64,000 bases of DNA. It comes from Cytobacillus gottheilii (GTDB taxonomy: Bacteria; Bacillota; Bacilli; Bacillales; Cytobacillaceae). Position 1 is the stretch's first letter. Each line of letters starts with the position of its first letter. A program made the translations under genes and the position numbers. The DNA lies in the NCBI RefSeq assembly GCF_900166665.1, contig NZ_LT800494.1, positions 86,459 to 150,458 on the forward strand, given 5' to 3'. Positions 1 through 13,913 of the stretch are shown one piece after another. The notes beneath the pieces were generated by a model that did not search any database, had not been told where the DNA came from, and saw nothing but the letters and a program-made list of their open reading frames with translations.

Positions 1-48
<48 letters not shown>

Positions 49-93
49 ACATAACGGTAAAGTTATATGCTTTTCAATAAGAGATTACTCTCT

Positions 94-121
94 CAAAACT
101 GAACGAACAAATAAAGACGTC
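94..121 (-). other. 3' arm of the 16S precursor processing stem
   Basis: This segment is the inverted complement of positions 1769-1798 on the far side of the 16S gene (shared core AACTGAACGAACAA). In the precursor transcript the two would form the long stalk that brackets 16S rRNA, normally cut by RNase III. The pairing is seen in the sequence; the processing role is from known rrn biology. Confidence 0.75.
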
Positions 122-148
122 TTTTAATGAAGATAAACTTCATTTCAT

Positions 149-1704
<1,556 letters not shown>

Positions 1705-1768
1705 AGAGTTGATTAGCTCTTGTGTACATAATGTACATTTTGATTCCGAAGAATCTTTTTTAAACGTT

Positions 1769-1802
1769 GACGTTTTATTGTTCGTTCAGTTTTCAAAGAG
1801 CA
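1769..1802 (-). promoter_or_regulatory. rrn leader: boxA antitermination site and 5' arm of the 16S stem
   Basis: Minus-strand TGCTCTTTGAAAACT at 1802-1788 matches the Bacillus rrn boxA element, which recruits NusB/NusE for antitermination. It overlaps the arm (1798-1769) that is complementary to 121-94 on the other side of 16S. Confidence 0.75.
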
Positions 1803-1838
1803 ATTTCATTAACTCCGCCGCTCAGAAGCGACTTTATT

Positions 1839-1867
1839 AATATATCATGTGTGCATTTCAATGTCAA
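1839..1867 (-). promoter_or_regulatory. rrn promoter P2 (sigma-A type)
   Basis: Minus strand: perfect -35 TTGACA (1867-1862), 17-base spacer, -10 TATATT (1844-1839), about 130 bases upstream of mature 16S and just before boxA. Confidence 0.85.
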
Positions 1868-1918
1868 CAAGTTTTTTTAATTCGTTTTTTTAATATGTCT
1901 TTCTTGCTGACTTGAATT

Positions 1919-1947
1919 ATTATATCAGCATAAAACCTATATAGCAA
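1919..1947 (-). promoter_or_regulatory. rrn promoter P1 (sigma-A type)
   Basis: Minus strand: -35 TTGCTA (1947-1942), exact 17-base spacer, perfect -10 TATAAT (1924-1919). Together with P2, 80 bases downstream, it forms the tandem promoter pair typical of Bacillus rrn operons. The rest of the 1705-2200 gap holds only the leader and AT-rich DNA without a recognisable gene. Confidence 0.85.
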
Positions 1948-2201
1948 GGGGGTTTTTATATTTTTTATAAAATAATTGTTGTGATTACTCTAACCAGCAA
2001 AACCTTTAAGTTAAGCTTTTTTACGCCTAATACCCTCTATTTTATTTAATCTTTTTAAGACTGTTCCATATCTGCAGCGAAAGATATGGGAAAGAACCTA
2101 GAGGGGTAGTATAAGAACGGCAGCTTACGAGAAGTTAATAGATAGTTAATGGAATGATTTTATTGGTTAACTATAAACCCTAATCCCTACTGGTGGTATA
2201 T

Positions 2202-2228
2202 CAAAAAAAAACCGCCAATGGCGGTTTA
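2202..2228 (-). terminator. Intrinsic terminator of the HD-GYP-type gene
   Basis: Minus strand: stem AACCGCC / GGCGGTT with a 3-base loop followed by a run of T (2210-2203). The stem overlaps the stop codon of the upstream gene. Confidence 0.85.
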
Positions 2229-3314
2229 CGATAAAACTTCTTCAATATATATCTGGCGATGACGCTCTAAGTGAATGATTTCTCCTGATTCATCTAACTT
2301 AACAAGTGGTCTTGTGGGAGACTTTTCCTCATTAAACAGCACATGAGCTACCTGTCCATCTGAAAGCTTAACCTTACTGCCCACAGAAAAATTCATCATA
2401 CCTGAAGCAACTGCTTGAATAGCCGTAATATCATATTTTCCAAAACTATCTTCCAGCAGTAATTCTAACACTTTAAATGGGGACTGCTTTCTTCTATATT
2501 GCCTTTGAGATGTCATAGCATGAAATACATCAGCAACAGCAATAATTCTAGCAACTTCATTTACTTTCTGATCACGGTCCCCTAGTGGATAGCCGCTGCC
2601 ATCAAGACGTTCATGATGCTGAATGATCCCAGCTTTAGTCAAATCACTTAAAGAAGAAATATTTTGTAACATTTTGTAGCTATAAATTGAATGCCTTTTA
2701 ATCTCATCAAATTCCTCAGCTGTAAGGGATCCTTTTTTATTTAAAATGGAAGGTTTAATCTTTGCCATGCCACAGTCGGATAAGCAACCGCCCAAAGCAA
2801 GCTGAATGATTTTCCCCTTTTCCATATTTAACTTTTTGCCTATATATGCGCTGATAGTTCCAACAGCGACTGCATGCTGATAGATATATTGTTCTTCAGT
2901 AGACAAATGGTACAGAGAAAAAATATCTGCTGATGTTGCTTCCTCCATTTTTTCGATAAGAGGCAGCATAAAATTACGGATTGTTTGAATTTCTACTGGC
3001 ATTCCAGATTGCCATCCCTTAAATTCCTTCTCATATTGCTGAGCTGCGTGAAGGAAAACAGCAAATAAGGTCTTATTATCATCAGTAACTTCCAATGCAG
3101 CAAGCTCATCTTTTATATTTAATGAGGGAGCAAATGGAAGTCCAGTAACGAGGGTGTTAGCCACATCTACCTCTTTAACAAGGAAAGCCTTTAACACATC
3201 CATAATTTCTCTTGTTACGACTGAATTTTTACTTATGATCGGCCGATTAGAGAGACTAAAAACATCTTCTGTTAAAATACAGCCTTCTTGAAGATCTTCA
3301 ATCTTTATTTGCAC
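2226..3314 (-). CDS. HD-GYP-type domain protein with degenerate metal site
   Basis: The 362-residue product has an N-terminal region of about 130 residues without a motif I can name, then an HD-GYP-like domain (about 135-300). Recognisable parts are H147, H208, HHE at 233-235, DGSGYP at 238-243 and D262. Canonical HD-GYP proteins are metal-dependent phosphodiesterases hydrolysing cyclic di-GMP. The first HD pair reads SD here (S179-D180) and the usual lysine context after it is altered, so catalysis may be lost or changed. It lies between gyrA and the rrn operon, the position of yaaC in B. subtilis, in the same orientation and with terminators on both sides, so it is probably a single transcription unit. 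No membrane segments are seen. The family call is firm; activity is uncertain. Confidence 0.85.
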   Translation of the reverse strand: MQIKIEDLQEGCILTEDVFSLSNRPIISKNSVVTREIMDVLKAFLVKEVDVANTLVTGLPFAPSLNIKDELAALEVTDDNKTLFAVFLHAAQQYEKEFKGWQSGMPVEIQTIRNFMLPLIEKMEEATSADIFSLYHLSTEEQYIYQHAVAVGTISAYIGKKLNMEKGKIIQLALGGCLSDCGMAKIKPSILNKKGSLTAEEFDEIKRHSIYSYKMLQNISSLSDLTKAGIIQHHERLDGSGYPLGDRDQKVNEVARIIAVADVFHAMTSQRQYRRKQSPFKVLELLLEDSFGKYDITAIQAVASGMMNFSVGSKVKLSDGQVAHVLFNEEKSPTRPLVKLDESGEIIHLERHRQIYIEEVLS

Positions 3315-3362
3315 TACAATACACCTCAGTAATTAGTTATAACAATAGTTTACTTTATTTCA

Positions 3363-3394
3363 CTAAAAAAGAGGAACACATTTTTGTGTTCCTC
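3363..3394 (-). terminator. Intrinsic terminator after gyrA
   Basis: Minus strand: perfect 10-bp stem GAGGAACACA / TGTGTTCCTC followed by TTTTTT, 16 bases after the gyrA stop codon. Confidence 0.9.
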
Positions 3395-3409
3395 CCATTT
3401 AAATAAAAT

Positions 3410-5929
3410 TTACTCTTCACCATCATCATTAACTTCTTCAGTGTAATCATTACTGTTTTCTAATGGCTTTGTAAGTTCATCTTCTGACTTCTCTTCATCT
3501 TTTTCAACTTTAGCTACTGTCGATACGGACTCATCCACATTTTCATCCAGACGAATAAGTCTCACACCTTGTGTGTTACGTCCCATTGTCGAAATATCAC
3601 TTACGGCCATCCGGATGAGAACCCCGCCGGTTGTAATCAACATAAGATCCTCTTCGCCAGTGACTGCCTTCATAGAAACTAGACTTCCGTTCTTATCTGT
3701 AACATTACATGTTTTGATCCCTTTTCCGCCACGGCCCTGAACACGGTAATCCTCGGCCGGTGTGCGTTTTCCGTAACCCTTTTTCGTAACAATTAGAATT
3801 TCTGTATCTTCTTCCAGGACTTCCATTCCAACAACGGCGTCATCTTTGCCAAGTGTAATTCCTTTTACACCCGTCGCAGTTCTGCCCATTGAGCGGACAT
3901 CCTCTTCTGGGAATCGAATCAGCATTCCATTGCTTGTACCAATGATGATTTCTTTTGTGCCATCCGTAAGTTTAACAGAAATAAGCTCATCATCTTCACG
4001 CAAATTCAATGCAATTAACCCATTATTTCGGATATGAGCAAATGAAGACAACGGTGATCTTTTTGAAATTCCTTGTTTAGTCGTAAAGAACAAGAACCAA
4101 TCGTCTACAAAATCCTCCACTGGAATGATGGCATTAATCCATTCATCTTTTTCAATGCCTAGGAGATTGATAATCGGAATCCCTTTAGCTGTACGGTTAT
4201 ATTCTGGAATCTCATATCCTTTTGAACGATATACTTTTCCTTTGTTTGTGAAAAATAGAATCGTATCATGTGTCGAAGTTGTAATGAGATGTTCAACAAA
4301 GTCATCTTCATTTGTGCCCATTCCCTGAATTCCTCTGCCTCCCCGTTTCTGTGCGCGATAAGTAGAAACAGGAAGACGTTTAATATAGCCTTTATGTGTT
4401 AACGTTAAGACAATATTTTCCCGAGGGATTAAGTCTTCATCCTCAATCATTTCAAGTCCGCCTGATACAATCTCAGTACGTCGTGTATCATTAAAGCGAT
4501 CTTTAATCTCAAGCAATTCTTCGCGGATGATTTCAAGAACCTTTTCTTCATCAGCCAATATTGCTTTTAATTCAGCGATCAAAGCAAGCAGATTAGCGTA
4601 TTCTTCTTCGATTTTCTCACGCTCTAAACCTGTTAAACGCTGCAGTCGCATATCTAAGATAGCTTGAGCTTGCTTTTCTGAAAGGCTGAATTCTCTCATT
4701 AAGCCTTCTCGGGCAATATCTGTCGTTTGCGAGCTGCGAATTAAACTAATAACTGCATCCAGATTATCAAGAGCAATTCTTAAACCTTCTAAAATATGAG
4801 CTCGTGCCTCTGCTTTTCGCAATTCAAATTCTGTTCTTCGGCGAATGACGACTTGCTGATGATCCAAATAATACTGAAGACATTGCTTAAGGTTCAGCAC
4901 CTTCGGCTGGCCATCAACAAGTGCCAGTAAATTGATTCCAAAGCTTGTCTGCAGAGCCGTTTGCTTGTACAAATTGTTTAGCAGAACGTTTGCATTTGCA
5001 TCTCTTCTGACTTCAATTACAATTCGCATACCGTTACGGTCAGATTCATCTCGCAAATCGGTAATTCCATCAATCTTTTTATCTCGTACAAGCTCAGCAA
5101 TTTTCTCAATGAGTTTTGCTTTATTCACTTGGTAAGGAATCTCATTAACGATTATTACTTCTTTGCCGTTTGATTTTTCCTCAATTTCTACCTTTGCACG
5201 AAGAGTGATGGATCCGCGGCCAGTTTCATATGCTTTACGGATTCCGCTTCTTCCTAAAATAAGACCGGCCGTTGGAAAATCCGGACCAGGGATAATTTCC
5301 ATTAACTCTGGCAATGAAATCTCAGGATCTTTACTGATCGCTAAAACACCATCAATAACTTCTCCAAGCTGATGAGGCGGAATATTTGTTGCCATCCCAA
5401 CGGCAATTCCTGATGTACCATTTACTAATAGATTAGGAAAACGGGCAGGAAGCACAACCGGTTCTTTTTCTTCACCATCATAGTTATCCTGATAATCAAT
5501 CGTATCTTTATTGATATCGCGTAATAGCTCCATTGAGATCTTAGACATGCGAGCCTCTGTATAACGCATTGCTGCAGCGGAGTCTCCATCTACTGATCCA
5601 AAGTTGCCATGTCCATCAACAAGCATGTAGCGGTAGTTAAAGTCCTGCGCCATCCGCACCATTGTCTCATAAACAGCTGAGTCACCATGCGGGTGATATT
5701 TACCGATTACATCCCCGACAATACGGGCGGATTTTTTATAAGGCTTGTCCGAATGCATTCCGAGGTCATGCATAGCATATAATATTCTTCGATGAACAGG
5801 TTTAAGCCCGTCTCGGACATCTGGCAATGCACGCGAAACAATAACACTCATCGCGTAACCAAGGAATGATTCGCGCATTTCCTCGCTAATATTTCTTTCT
5901 TTAATTTGGGACCTTGGCGTTTCAGCCAT
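3410..5929 (-). CDS. gyrA: DNA gyrase subunit A
   Basis: The 839-residue breakage-reunion subunit of the A2B2 type II topoisomerase that introduces negative supercoils. Catalytic Tyr123 lies in [12 protein letters not shown]. The quinolone-resistance region has wild-type residues (HGDSAVYE, Ser84 and Glu88). The GyrA-box (KRGGRGIQG) starts the C-terminal beta-pinwheel, and the protein ends in an acidic tail (repeated E/D). An AGGGAGG-type ribosome site (minus strand) precedes the ATG. It follows gyrB by 92 bases in the same orientation, the conserved Bacillus order, and has its own downstream terminator. Confidence 0.99.
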   Translation of the reverse strand: MAETPRSQIKERNISEEMRESFLGYAMSVIVSRALPDVRDGLKPVHRRILYAMHDLGMHSDKPYKKSARIVGDVIGKYHPHGDSAVYETMVRMAQDFNYRYMLVDGHGNFGSVDGDSAAAMRYTEARMSKISMELLRDINKDTIDYQDNYDGEEKEPVVLPARFPNLLVNGTSGIAVGMATNIPPHQLGEVIDGVLAISKDPEISLPELMEIIPGPDFPTAGLILGRSGIRKAYETGRGSITLRAKVEIEEKSNGKEVIIVNEIPYQVNKAKLIEKIAELVRDKKIDGITDLRDESDRNGMRIVIEVRRDANANVLLNNLYKQTALQTSFGINLLALVDGQPKVLNLKQCLQYYLDHQQVVIRRRTEFELRKAEARAHILEGLRIALDNLDAVISLIRSSQTTDIAREGLMREFSLSEKQAQAILDMRLQRLTGLEREKIEEEYANLLALIAELKAILADEEKVLEIIREELLEIKDRFNDTRRTEIVSGGLEMIEDEDLIPRENIVLTLTHKGYIKRLPVSTYRAQKRGGRGIQGMGTNEDDFVEHLITTSTHDTILFFTNKGKVYRSKGYEIPEYNRTAKGIPIINLLGIEKDEWINAIIPVEDFVDDWFLFFTTKQGISKRSPLSSFAHIRNNGLIALNLREDDELISVKLTDGTKEIIIGTSNGMLIRFPEEDVRSMGRTATGVKGITLGKDDAVVGMEVLEEDTEILIVTKKGYGKRTPAEDYRVQGRGGKGIKTCNVTDKNGSLVSMKAVTGEEDLMLITTGGVLIRMAVSDISTMGRNTQGVRLIRLDENVDESVSTVAKVEKDEEKSEDELTKPLENSNDYTEEVNDDGEE

Positions 5930-6021
5930 TTAAAGAACCTCCCTTTACTAAGGGCCTATGACCCTTAATTGTTTTATATGCCAGCTATGTAAAAGCAGGA
6001 TAGAATTTCTCTATCCCGTTC

Positions 6022-7959
<1,938 letters not shown>

Positions 7960-8025
7960 CTACACTTTCCATTCACATAACTTCATTTTTAAAATCTATA
8001 TAAAGAATGACATATGCCAATCGAA

Positions 8026-8274
8026 TTAAAATTCTGGGACAGTCATTTTTCCTGAACGTCTTTTTAAAGTATTGGAGGACAGTGGGGAAAAATAAACTTT
8101 TTCAGTTGTAATTACAACCGATTTGAATCCGCTTTTCGAAAGATTTACTGCTTCTTTCTCATAACGGCGCAAAAACTCTTCTGCGTACGGAGAAGAGCTC
8201 GAGCTTTCTTTATCAATAATGGCTACAATATCCTTTGCACGAACTAACACATCTTCACCTACATGAATGTACAA
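8026..8274 (-). CDS. remB: Extracellular matrix regulator RemB (DUF370 family)
   Basis: A small protein of 82 residues beginning MYIHVGEDVLV and ending with the family signature YFSPLSSNTLKRR, as in B. subtilis RemB/YaaB. The family relates to RemA, a DNA-binding regulator of matrix genes; RemB's own role is less clear. It sits 9 bases after recF and upstream of gyrB, its conserved location, probably in the recF transcript. Confidence 0.93.
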   Translation of the reverse strand: MYIHVGEDVLVRAKDIVAIIDKESSSSSPYAEEFLRRYEKEAVNLSKSGFKSVVITTEKVYFSPLSSNTLKRRSGKMTVPEF

Positions 8275-8283
8275 ATTATCACC

Positions 8284-9402
8284 TCATTGAATGATTTTTA
8301 TCGTCCCTGCTTCCACATTAAAAGCTGCAGCTTCCTTCAATGTCTGATGATCAATCCCATCTACACTTGTTGTAGTGACGAAGGTCTGTACCTTCCCCTG
8401 TATGGTGTTTAATAAATGTGATTGCCGATAGTCATCCAGCTCTGATAGTACATCATCAAGCAGCAGGATCGGATATTCCCCTATTTCAGCATGAATAAGT
8501 TCAATTTCAGCAAGCTTGACAGACAATGCTGTTGTCCGCTGCTGTCCCTGTGACCCAAATGTTTGAACATCTCGGTCATTTACATAAAAAAGCAGGTCAT
8601 CACGGTGAGGACCAAACAAGGTCATTCCCCGGTCTATTTCTCGCTTTTTCACCTGGAAAAATTTCTCTTCATATACTTCTATCATCTTCGACAAGTCTTG
8701 GTCTTCTGATACATCTGCCGACGGTTTGTACTTAATTTGCAGCGTTTCAAGCCCTCTTGAAATGCCTTCATGAATAGGTATGGCCCATTTTTCAAGGAGA
8801 TGGAGGAATTCATAGCGTTTTTTAATGATCTTTGCGGCTGCAGAAATGAACTGCTCTGTTAAAATATCTAGCATTGTTTCATCTGTCTGCTTCCGAGTCT
8901 GCAATAATTTTAAATAATGATTCCGCTGCTGCAGCACCTTTTGATATTGGCTTACTGCATGCAAATAGACTGGTGATACTTGTCCAATTTCCATGTCAAT
9001 AAAACGACGCCTTACTTGAGGACTCCCTTTTACTAAATGGAGATCTTCTGGCGCAAACATAACAACATTCATATTTCCGACATATTGGCTCAATTTTTGC
9101 TGTTCCAAATGGTTGCATTTAGCTTTTTTACCTTTTTTGGAAATCACCAGCTGCATGGGAAGCGGACCGCTGCTTTTCTGGATCCTGCCTTCTATTTTAG
9201 CATATTCTTGATCCCAGCGAATAAGATCTTTGTCATTTGAGGTCCGGTGTGATTTTGCCATGGCGAGAACATAAATCGACTCCATCACATTTGTTTTCCC
9301 CTGTGCATTTTCCCCTAGAATGACATTTACTTTATTTTCAAAATTCAATTCTAATTGTTCGTAATTTCGGTAATTTTTTAATTGCAGCTGCTCTATATAC
9401 AT
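8284..9402 (-). CDS. recF: DNA replication and repair protein RecF
   Basis: A 372-residue SMC/ABC-type ATPase that helps load RecA at single-strand gaps together with RecO and RecR. Walker A is GENAQGKT (30-37), the ABC signature region is [20 protein letters not shown], and Walker B with D-loop is [11 protein letters not shown]. An AAGGATG ribosome site lies just before the ATG. The gene is 15 bases downstream of yaaA, as in B. subtilis, and likely co-transcribed with it. Confidence 0.98.
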   Translation of the reverse strand: MYIEQLQLKNYRNYEQLELNFENKVNVILGENAQGKTNVMESIYVLAMAKSHRTSNDKDLIRWDQEYAKIEGRIQKSSGPLPMQLVISKKGKKAKCNHLEQQKLSQYVGNMNVVMFAPEDLHLVKGSPQVRRRFIDMEIGQVSPVYLHAVSQYQKVLQQRNHYLKLLQTRKQTDETMLDILTEQFISAAAKIIKKRYEFLHLLEKWAIPIHEGISRGLETLQIKYKPSADVSEDQDLSKMIEVYEEKFFQVKKREIDRGMTLFGPHRDDLLFYVNDRDVQTFGSQGQQRTTALSVKLAEIELIHAEIGEYPILLLDDVLSELDDYRQSHLLNTIQGKVQTFVTTTSVDGIDHQTLKEAAAFNVEAGTIKIIQ

Positions 9403-9417
9403 AGGCTACATCCTTAT

Positions 9418-9630
9418 TTAATCCGTTACAACAAACGAACCATGATCAGGTATCTCGATTGTATCACCGGCTCTAAGCTTTCTGCCGCGGCGCTGATCCT
9501 GTTCACCGTTTATATAAACTTCGTATTCACTTAGAAACCATTTAGCCATCCCGCCTGTTTGAATGACGTCCGCAACCTTTAAAAACTGGCCAAGCGTAAT
9601 AAACTCTGTTTCAATTTTTATTTCCGTCAT
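9418..9630 (-). CDS. yaaA: S4-domain RNA-binding protein YaaA
   Basis: A small S4-like RNA-binding protein of 70 residues with the family core TLGQFLKVADVIQTGGMAKW and RRGRKLRAGD. The open frame runs up to 9675, but the ATG at 9630 has an AAAGAGTGA ribosome site and gives the length and N-terminus of the family (B. subtilis YaaA is 71 residues). YaaA has been linked to ribosome assembly in B. subtilis; the precise role is not visible here. Located between dnaN and recF. Confidence 0.93.
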   Translation of the reverse strand: MTEIKIETEFITLGQFLKVADVIQTGGMAKWFLSEYEVYINGEQDQRRGRKLRAGDTIEIPDHGSFVVTD

Positions 9631-9715
9631 ACTTTCACTCTTTCTTATGAACTGACTTGAATGGAACATCTGCACAATATATTAAACAAGGATCATATTC
9701 TGCATCTAATATTTT

Positions 9716-9744
9716 ATTGTACTAAATAATTGCAAGATACACAA
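9716..9744 (-). promoter_or_regulatory. Possible promoter for yaaA-recF
   Basis: Minus strand: -10-like TACAAT (9721-9716), 17-base spacer and a weak -35 TTGTGT (9744-9739), about 85 bases before yaaA. It is supported mainly by the terminator behind dnaN, which implies that a promoter is needed in this gap. Weak match. Confidence 0.35.
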
Positions 9745-9848
9745 AAAAAGTTAAACAAATAATCCAATCTTCATAGTTAGTAAAGAAGCTCACTTCCTTC
9801 TTTCTTTAAAAAGCAGATTCAAAACACACAAATATCCTATTCTTTAGC

Positions 9849-9886
9849 TGAAAATTAAAACTGCCGGAATGACTGCCGGCAGTTTT
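9849..9886 (-). terminator. Intrinsic terminator after dnaN
   Basis: Minus strand: perfect 11-bp stem AAAACTGCCGG / CCGGCAGTTTT with an 8-base loop and a T-rich tail. It sits 17 bases past dnaN and separates dnaA-dnaN from yaaA-recF-gyr. Confidence 0.85.
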
Positions 9887-9902
9887 GTTGATTGGTGTAC
9901 TT

Positions 9903-11039
9903 TTAGTATGTTCTTACAGGAAGGATCAGCTGCAAAATGGAATCATCATTTAGCGGTTTAATAATAAATGGTCTCATTGCACCAGTGAAGCTGATATTGA
10001 TATCGGTACCTTCTAACGTTTTTAAGGCATCCATCATAAATTTTGCACTAAAAGATATTTTTAGATCCTCTCCTTCAATAGAGGAACTCTGCACCTCTTC
10101 AACAACCTTTCCAATTTCAGGTGTATTGGAGGAAATCTCAACCACGTTATTTTCAATTATTGAAAATTTAACGACATTATTTCTTCCCTCTCTTGCCAGA
10201 AGAGAAGCACGATCAATAGCCTGTAAAAATTCTTTTGTTTGAACGACTACTTCAGTTTTGCTGTCAGTTGGAATTAACCTTGAAGTATCAGGGTAATTTC
10301 CTTCAAGTAATCTTGAGAAAAACAGTAAGTTTTCAGCTTTAAACAACACTTGATTCTCTGTAATAACAATTTCAACTGGTTCATTTTGATCATCCAGGAT
10401 CTTACTTAGTTCATTTAAGCTTTTACCTGGAATAACCACATTGTATGAATCCTCTGCTATTGTCTCAATCCGCGCTTTTCTTAAAGCGAGTCTATGACTA
10501 TCTGTTGCAATACAGATTAACTCGCCATCTTCGACCTTCCAGTTTACACCTGTCAAGATAGGGCGTGTTTCTGAGGTGGACACTGCAAAGACTGTTTGTC
10601 TGACCATTGCTTTTAGAAGATCGGTTGGGATTTTAAAAATATTATTTTCTTCAATTTGCGGAAGATGAGGATATTCTTCTGCATCTAGCCCATTTAAATT
10701 AAATTCAGAATTTCCAGAGCGAATTACCGTCTGCAAATGGTTTTCTACACGAATTTCAACTAAATCTGTCGGCAATTTTTTAACAATTTCGCTGAAAAAC
10801 TTTGCCTGCAGAACAATGGCACCAGGCTGAATAATCTCAACAATCTCTGTATCATCTTGTTGAGCTGGTATAAATGATTCAATTGAAATATCTGAATCAC
10901 TGCCTGTTAAAGCAACTCCTTCTTCATTTGCAACAATTTTAATCCCCGTCAGAATCGGAATCGTTGTTCTGCTCGGGACGGCTTTCATTACATCTTGAAC
11001 ACTTTGAACAAGACGGTCACGCTGGATGATAAATTTCAT
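9903..11039 (-). CDS. dnaN: DNA polymerase III sliding clamp (beta subunit)
   Basis: The 378-residue ring-shaped processivity clamp, starting MKFIIQRDRLVQSVQDVMKAV and ending in the typical LILPVRTY. Three tandem clamp folds of about 125 residues are expected from the length. An AAACGGAGGGA ribosome site precedes the ATG. It lies downstream of dnaA across the oriC unwinding region, the standard dnaA-dnaN order. Confidence 0.99.
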   Translation of the reverse strand: MKFIIQRDRLVQSVQDVMKAVPSRTTIPILTGIKIVANEEGVALTGSDSDISIESFIPAQQDDTEIVEIIQPGAIVLQAKFFSEIVKKLPTDLVEIRVENHLQTVIRSGNSEFNLNGLDAEEYPHLPQIEENNIFKIPTDLLKAMVRQTVFAVSTSETRPILTGVNWKVEDGELICIATDSHRLALRKARIETIAEDSYNVVIPGKSLNELSKILDDQNEPVEIVITENQVLFKAENLLFFSRLLEGNYPDTSRLIPTDSKTEVVVQTKEFLQAIDRASLLAREGRNNVVKFSIIENNVVEISSNTPEIGKVVEEVQSSSIEGEDLKISFSAKFMMDALKTLEGTDINISFTGAMRPFIIKPLNDDSILQLILPVRTY

Positions 11040-11044
11040 TTGAG

Positions 11045-11218
11045 ATTCCCTCCGTTTTTAAGCATATTTTAAAAGCTATTGAATATATATTTTATTTAAA
11101 AGATTTTATAGAAGTACTAGTAGGGCTTGTTAGTATGTGGATAACTGCATTTTTGAATGGAAACACAGCCTATCCACATGTGGACAGACTGTGAGTAATA
11201 AAAGCAGAGTTATACACA
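11045..11218 (-). other. oriC, dnaN-side part: DnaA boxes, DnaA-trio-like run and AT-rich unwinding region
   Basis: The dnaA-dnaN gap contains a perfect DnaA box (TGTGGATAA, 11136-11144) and near-perfect boxes at 11170-11178, 11179-11187 and 11210-11218. Reading the minus strand from the perfect box towards dnaN, a short GC patch (AAGCCC) is followed by triplets CTA-CTA-GTA-CTT-CTA (about 11123-11108), then a very AT-rich stretch to 11050. This is the architecture of the B. subtilis basal unwinding system, where DnaA loads from the boxes onto the trios to open the duplex. Confidence 0.85.
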
Positions 11219-11338
11219 TTTTATTGACTCTTCTTGGCTAAAAAAAGATGCCCAAATGATATTTGGCAGCTAAGAAGGGTTGTACAGTGAACAATCAGAG
11301 AGGATTTAAAAAATCCAATTGCCTAATGATCCTTCACT

Positions 11339-12685
11339 TTATACTTTTAGCAATTCGTTGATTTCTTTAAGCTGTTTCTGGAATTGAGCATCTGTTTGCA
11401 GCATTTTAGAAATTTTTTCATGAGCATGAATGACTGTCGTGTGATCACGGCCGCCAAATTCTTCTCCTATTTTAGGCAGTGAGAAGTCAGTTAGTTCTCT
11501 TGAGAGATACATGGCAATTTGACGCGGAAATGCCACTGACTTGGTTCGTTTTTTGGCAGCAAAGTCTTCTAGTTTTACATTGAAATATTCTCCAACAATA
11601 CGCTGGATTTCATGTATAGTAATGACTTTTGGCTTCGAGCTTGGAATAATATCCTTTAATGCTTCAGCAGCTAAGTCTGCGTTAATGTCTTTATTAATAA
11701 GCGATGAATAAGCAACTACACGTATAAGTGCACCTTCAAGCTCACGGATATTGGAGTCAATTTGGTTAGCAATATAAAGCATGACTTCGTTTGGAATATC
11801 GAGCCCTTCTGCTTTTGCCTTTTTACGCAAAATAGCAATCCTGGTTTCAAGATCAGGTGGTGTAATATCTGTGATTAAACCCCATTCGAATCTTGATCGC
11901 AGCCTGTCCTCTAGTGTTGGAATTTCCTTAGGTGGACGGTCACTCGAGATGACAATTTGCTTGCTTTCTTCATGCAAGGTATTAAAAGTATGGAAAAATT
12001 CCTCTTGAGTTGATTCTTTTCCAGCAAGAAATTGAATATCATCTATAAGTAAAACATCTACTTTTCGATATTTATTGCGGAAATCAATGGCTTTATTATC
12101 ACGGATTGAGTTAATGAATTCATTTGTAAACTTTTCAGAAGACAAATAAACCACTTTTGCCTTTGGGTTATGGTCGAGAACATAATGGCCAATGGCATGC
12201 ATTAAGTGCGTTTTACCTAACCCAACACCTCCATATATAAAAAGAGGGTTGTATGCTTTTGCAGGAGCTTCGGCAACAGCGAGCGATGCTGCATGTGCAA
12301 AGCGGTTACCGGACCCAATAACAAATGTATCGAATGTATTTTTAGTATTAAGCATATTAAAATGCGGTTCGGGCTGTTCTTCTTCTGTGTTTCTTCTTTT
12401 GACTGGTAGTGGAAGATCATCCTCTTCTTCATTCTGGTTTTGAGGAATAATGAACTTAACCCCCAGTTCCTCACCAGTTAAATCATATAAAATGCCGGAT
12501 ATTAATTGGGAATAGCGCTCTTCCAGCCAATCACGGGCAAACTCATTAGGAGCTTTTATAACGAGCGTGTCTCCTTGAAGAGAATGTGCTTTCGTTGATT
12601 TTAGCCATGTGTCATAGCTGGGTTTGCTTATTTTCTTTTCAATATTAGACAGCGCTTGGTTCCAAAGGTCCTCAATATTCTCCAA
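11339..12685 (-). CDS. dnaA: Chromosomal replication initiator protein DnaA
   Basis: The initiator ATPase that binds DnaA boxes and melts oriC. With the TTG start at 12685 it has 448 residues: domain I ([11 protein letters not shown]...), a variable acidic linker (about 83-108), AAA+ domain III with Walker A GGVGLGKT (152-159) and Walker B LLIDDIQF, and domain IV with the signature [15 protein letters not shown]. The TTG is preferred because AAAGGAGGG lies 7 bases upstream and the N-terminus matches other Bacillus DnaA; the frame is open to a GTG at 12718 that overlaps the ribosome site. The gene is flanked on both sides by DnaA boxes, implying autoregulation. Confidence 0.99.
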   Translation of the reverse strand: MENIEDLWNQALSNIEKKISKPSYDTWLKSTKAHSLQGDTLVIKAPNEFARDWLEERYSQLISGILYDLTGEELGVKFIIPQNQNEEEDDLPLPVKRRNTEEEQPEPHFNMLNTKNTFDTFVIGSGNRFAHAASLAVAEAPAKAYNPLFIYGGVGLGKTHLMHAIGHYVLDHNPKAKVVYLSSEKFTNEFINSIRDNKAIDFRNKYRKVDVLLIDDIQFLAGKESTQEEFFHTFNTLHEESKQIVISSDRPPKEIPTLEDRLRSRFEWGLITDITPPDLETRIAILRKKAKAEGLDIPNEVMLYIANQIDSNIRELEGALIRVVAYSSLINKDINADLAAEALKDIIPSSKPKVITIHEIQRIVGEYFNVKLEDFAAKKRTKSVAFPRQIAMYLSRELTDFSLPKIGEEFGGRDHTTVIHAHEKISKMLQTDAQFQKQLKEINELLKV

Positions 12686-12833
12686 TGTTTTCCCTCCTTT
12701 GCGGTTCGTTTCGTGCACAAAATGGGCAGGCTATAAATGCAGCTAACCTATAAATTTATAAATATACGAAACTGTGTATGTGGAAAAATATATAATAAGG
12801 AAGTAAAGTGGAATTTCGACAGTATCCACTGTC

Positions 12834-13097
12834 TGTGGACAAAGTTTTACAAAGGGCTTGGATAACCTGTCCACATGTTATCCACAATCTGTGGATAAAG
12901 AAGATATTCACAGTGTGTTATTAAGTGTGAAAACACAAATATGATAACAGATAATAATAGACGTTGCAATGTTTTTTCAAACGTTATCCACAAGGTTCAG
13001 TCCTTGTGCACAAACATTGTCCACAGGTAGTGGTTCTGTGAAAAACCTGTCTATATGTGGTGTGGATAACATAAAATTTGTCGAAAACTCATCCACA
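12834..13097. other. oriC, upstream DnaA-box cluster
   Basis: Perfect DnaA boxes (TTATCCACA or its complement) occur at 12878-12886, 12890-12898, 12984-12992 and 13061-13069. Near matches are at 12834-12842, 12867-12875 and 13089-13097. The cluster covers the dnaA promoter side, corresponding to incA/incB of B. subtilis, and fixes this as the origin. The surrounding 12,686-13,474 stretch has no supported gene. Confidence 0.92.
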
Positions 13098-13474
13098 AAC
13101 AAAAATGGGTGAGTTTTCATCATTTTCAATTCTAAAAATTCATCTAGAGAAGGTATTGAAAAAAAAGTTGGCCAGCTGGTGAAAAATCCTTGAAAGCTGA
13201 ATTTAAAATTAGCTATCTATAAGAAGGCGACTTAAATTGGCCCATTTTAAGCAGATATTTGTTCCATAAGAGAAATTACCGGATTTGCTATGAGATAATA
13301 ACAACAAAAGTATCTAGTAAGAGGATGTCTTAACTTCAAAAATTTATTCAAATAAAGAAGGACAGTTTTCGAATCGGAAGATCTCAGACGAAAAAAAGAA
13401 AAAATTTGCAGATGACAATTCGGGAAAAAAAGGTTAAAATTCTAAGGTATGCATTTTACAGGCTGAAGGTGGAG

Positions 13475-13685
<211 letters not shown>

Positions 13686-13712
13686 GCCACTGAAACGTCA
13701 GTGGTCTTTTTT
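13686..13712 (+). terminator. Terminator or attenuator between rpmH and rnpA
   Basis: Stem CCACTGA / TCAGTGG (13687-13693 with 13698-13704) followed by a T-rich tail directly after the rpmH stop. It would lower rnpA expression relative to rpmH. Confidence 0.8.
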
Positions 13713-13913
13713 CTACTATCTTGTAGTATGAATTCAAATGTAAATATAAATAAATTGCAAAATATATATATCTAAAGGAATGGCTATAATAAAAGCTAAC
13801 GTCCATATAATTATCACGAAATATGGATTAATTTGCTTCGTTATTGTTCTCTGTTCATTACGATGAGCAGACGAGAGATAGCGGAGCTTTGCATGAAGAA
13901 GGTGTAAATGACG

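Noticed and set aside
12217-12474. 85-codon frame inside dnaA
   Set aside because: A shifted-frame shadow of the dnaA coding sequence; no start context.
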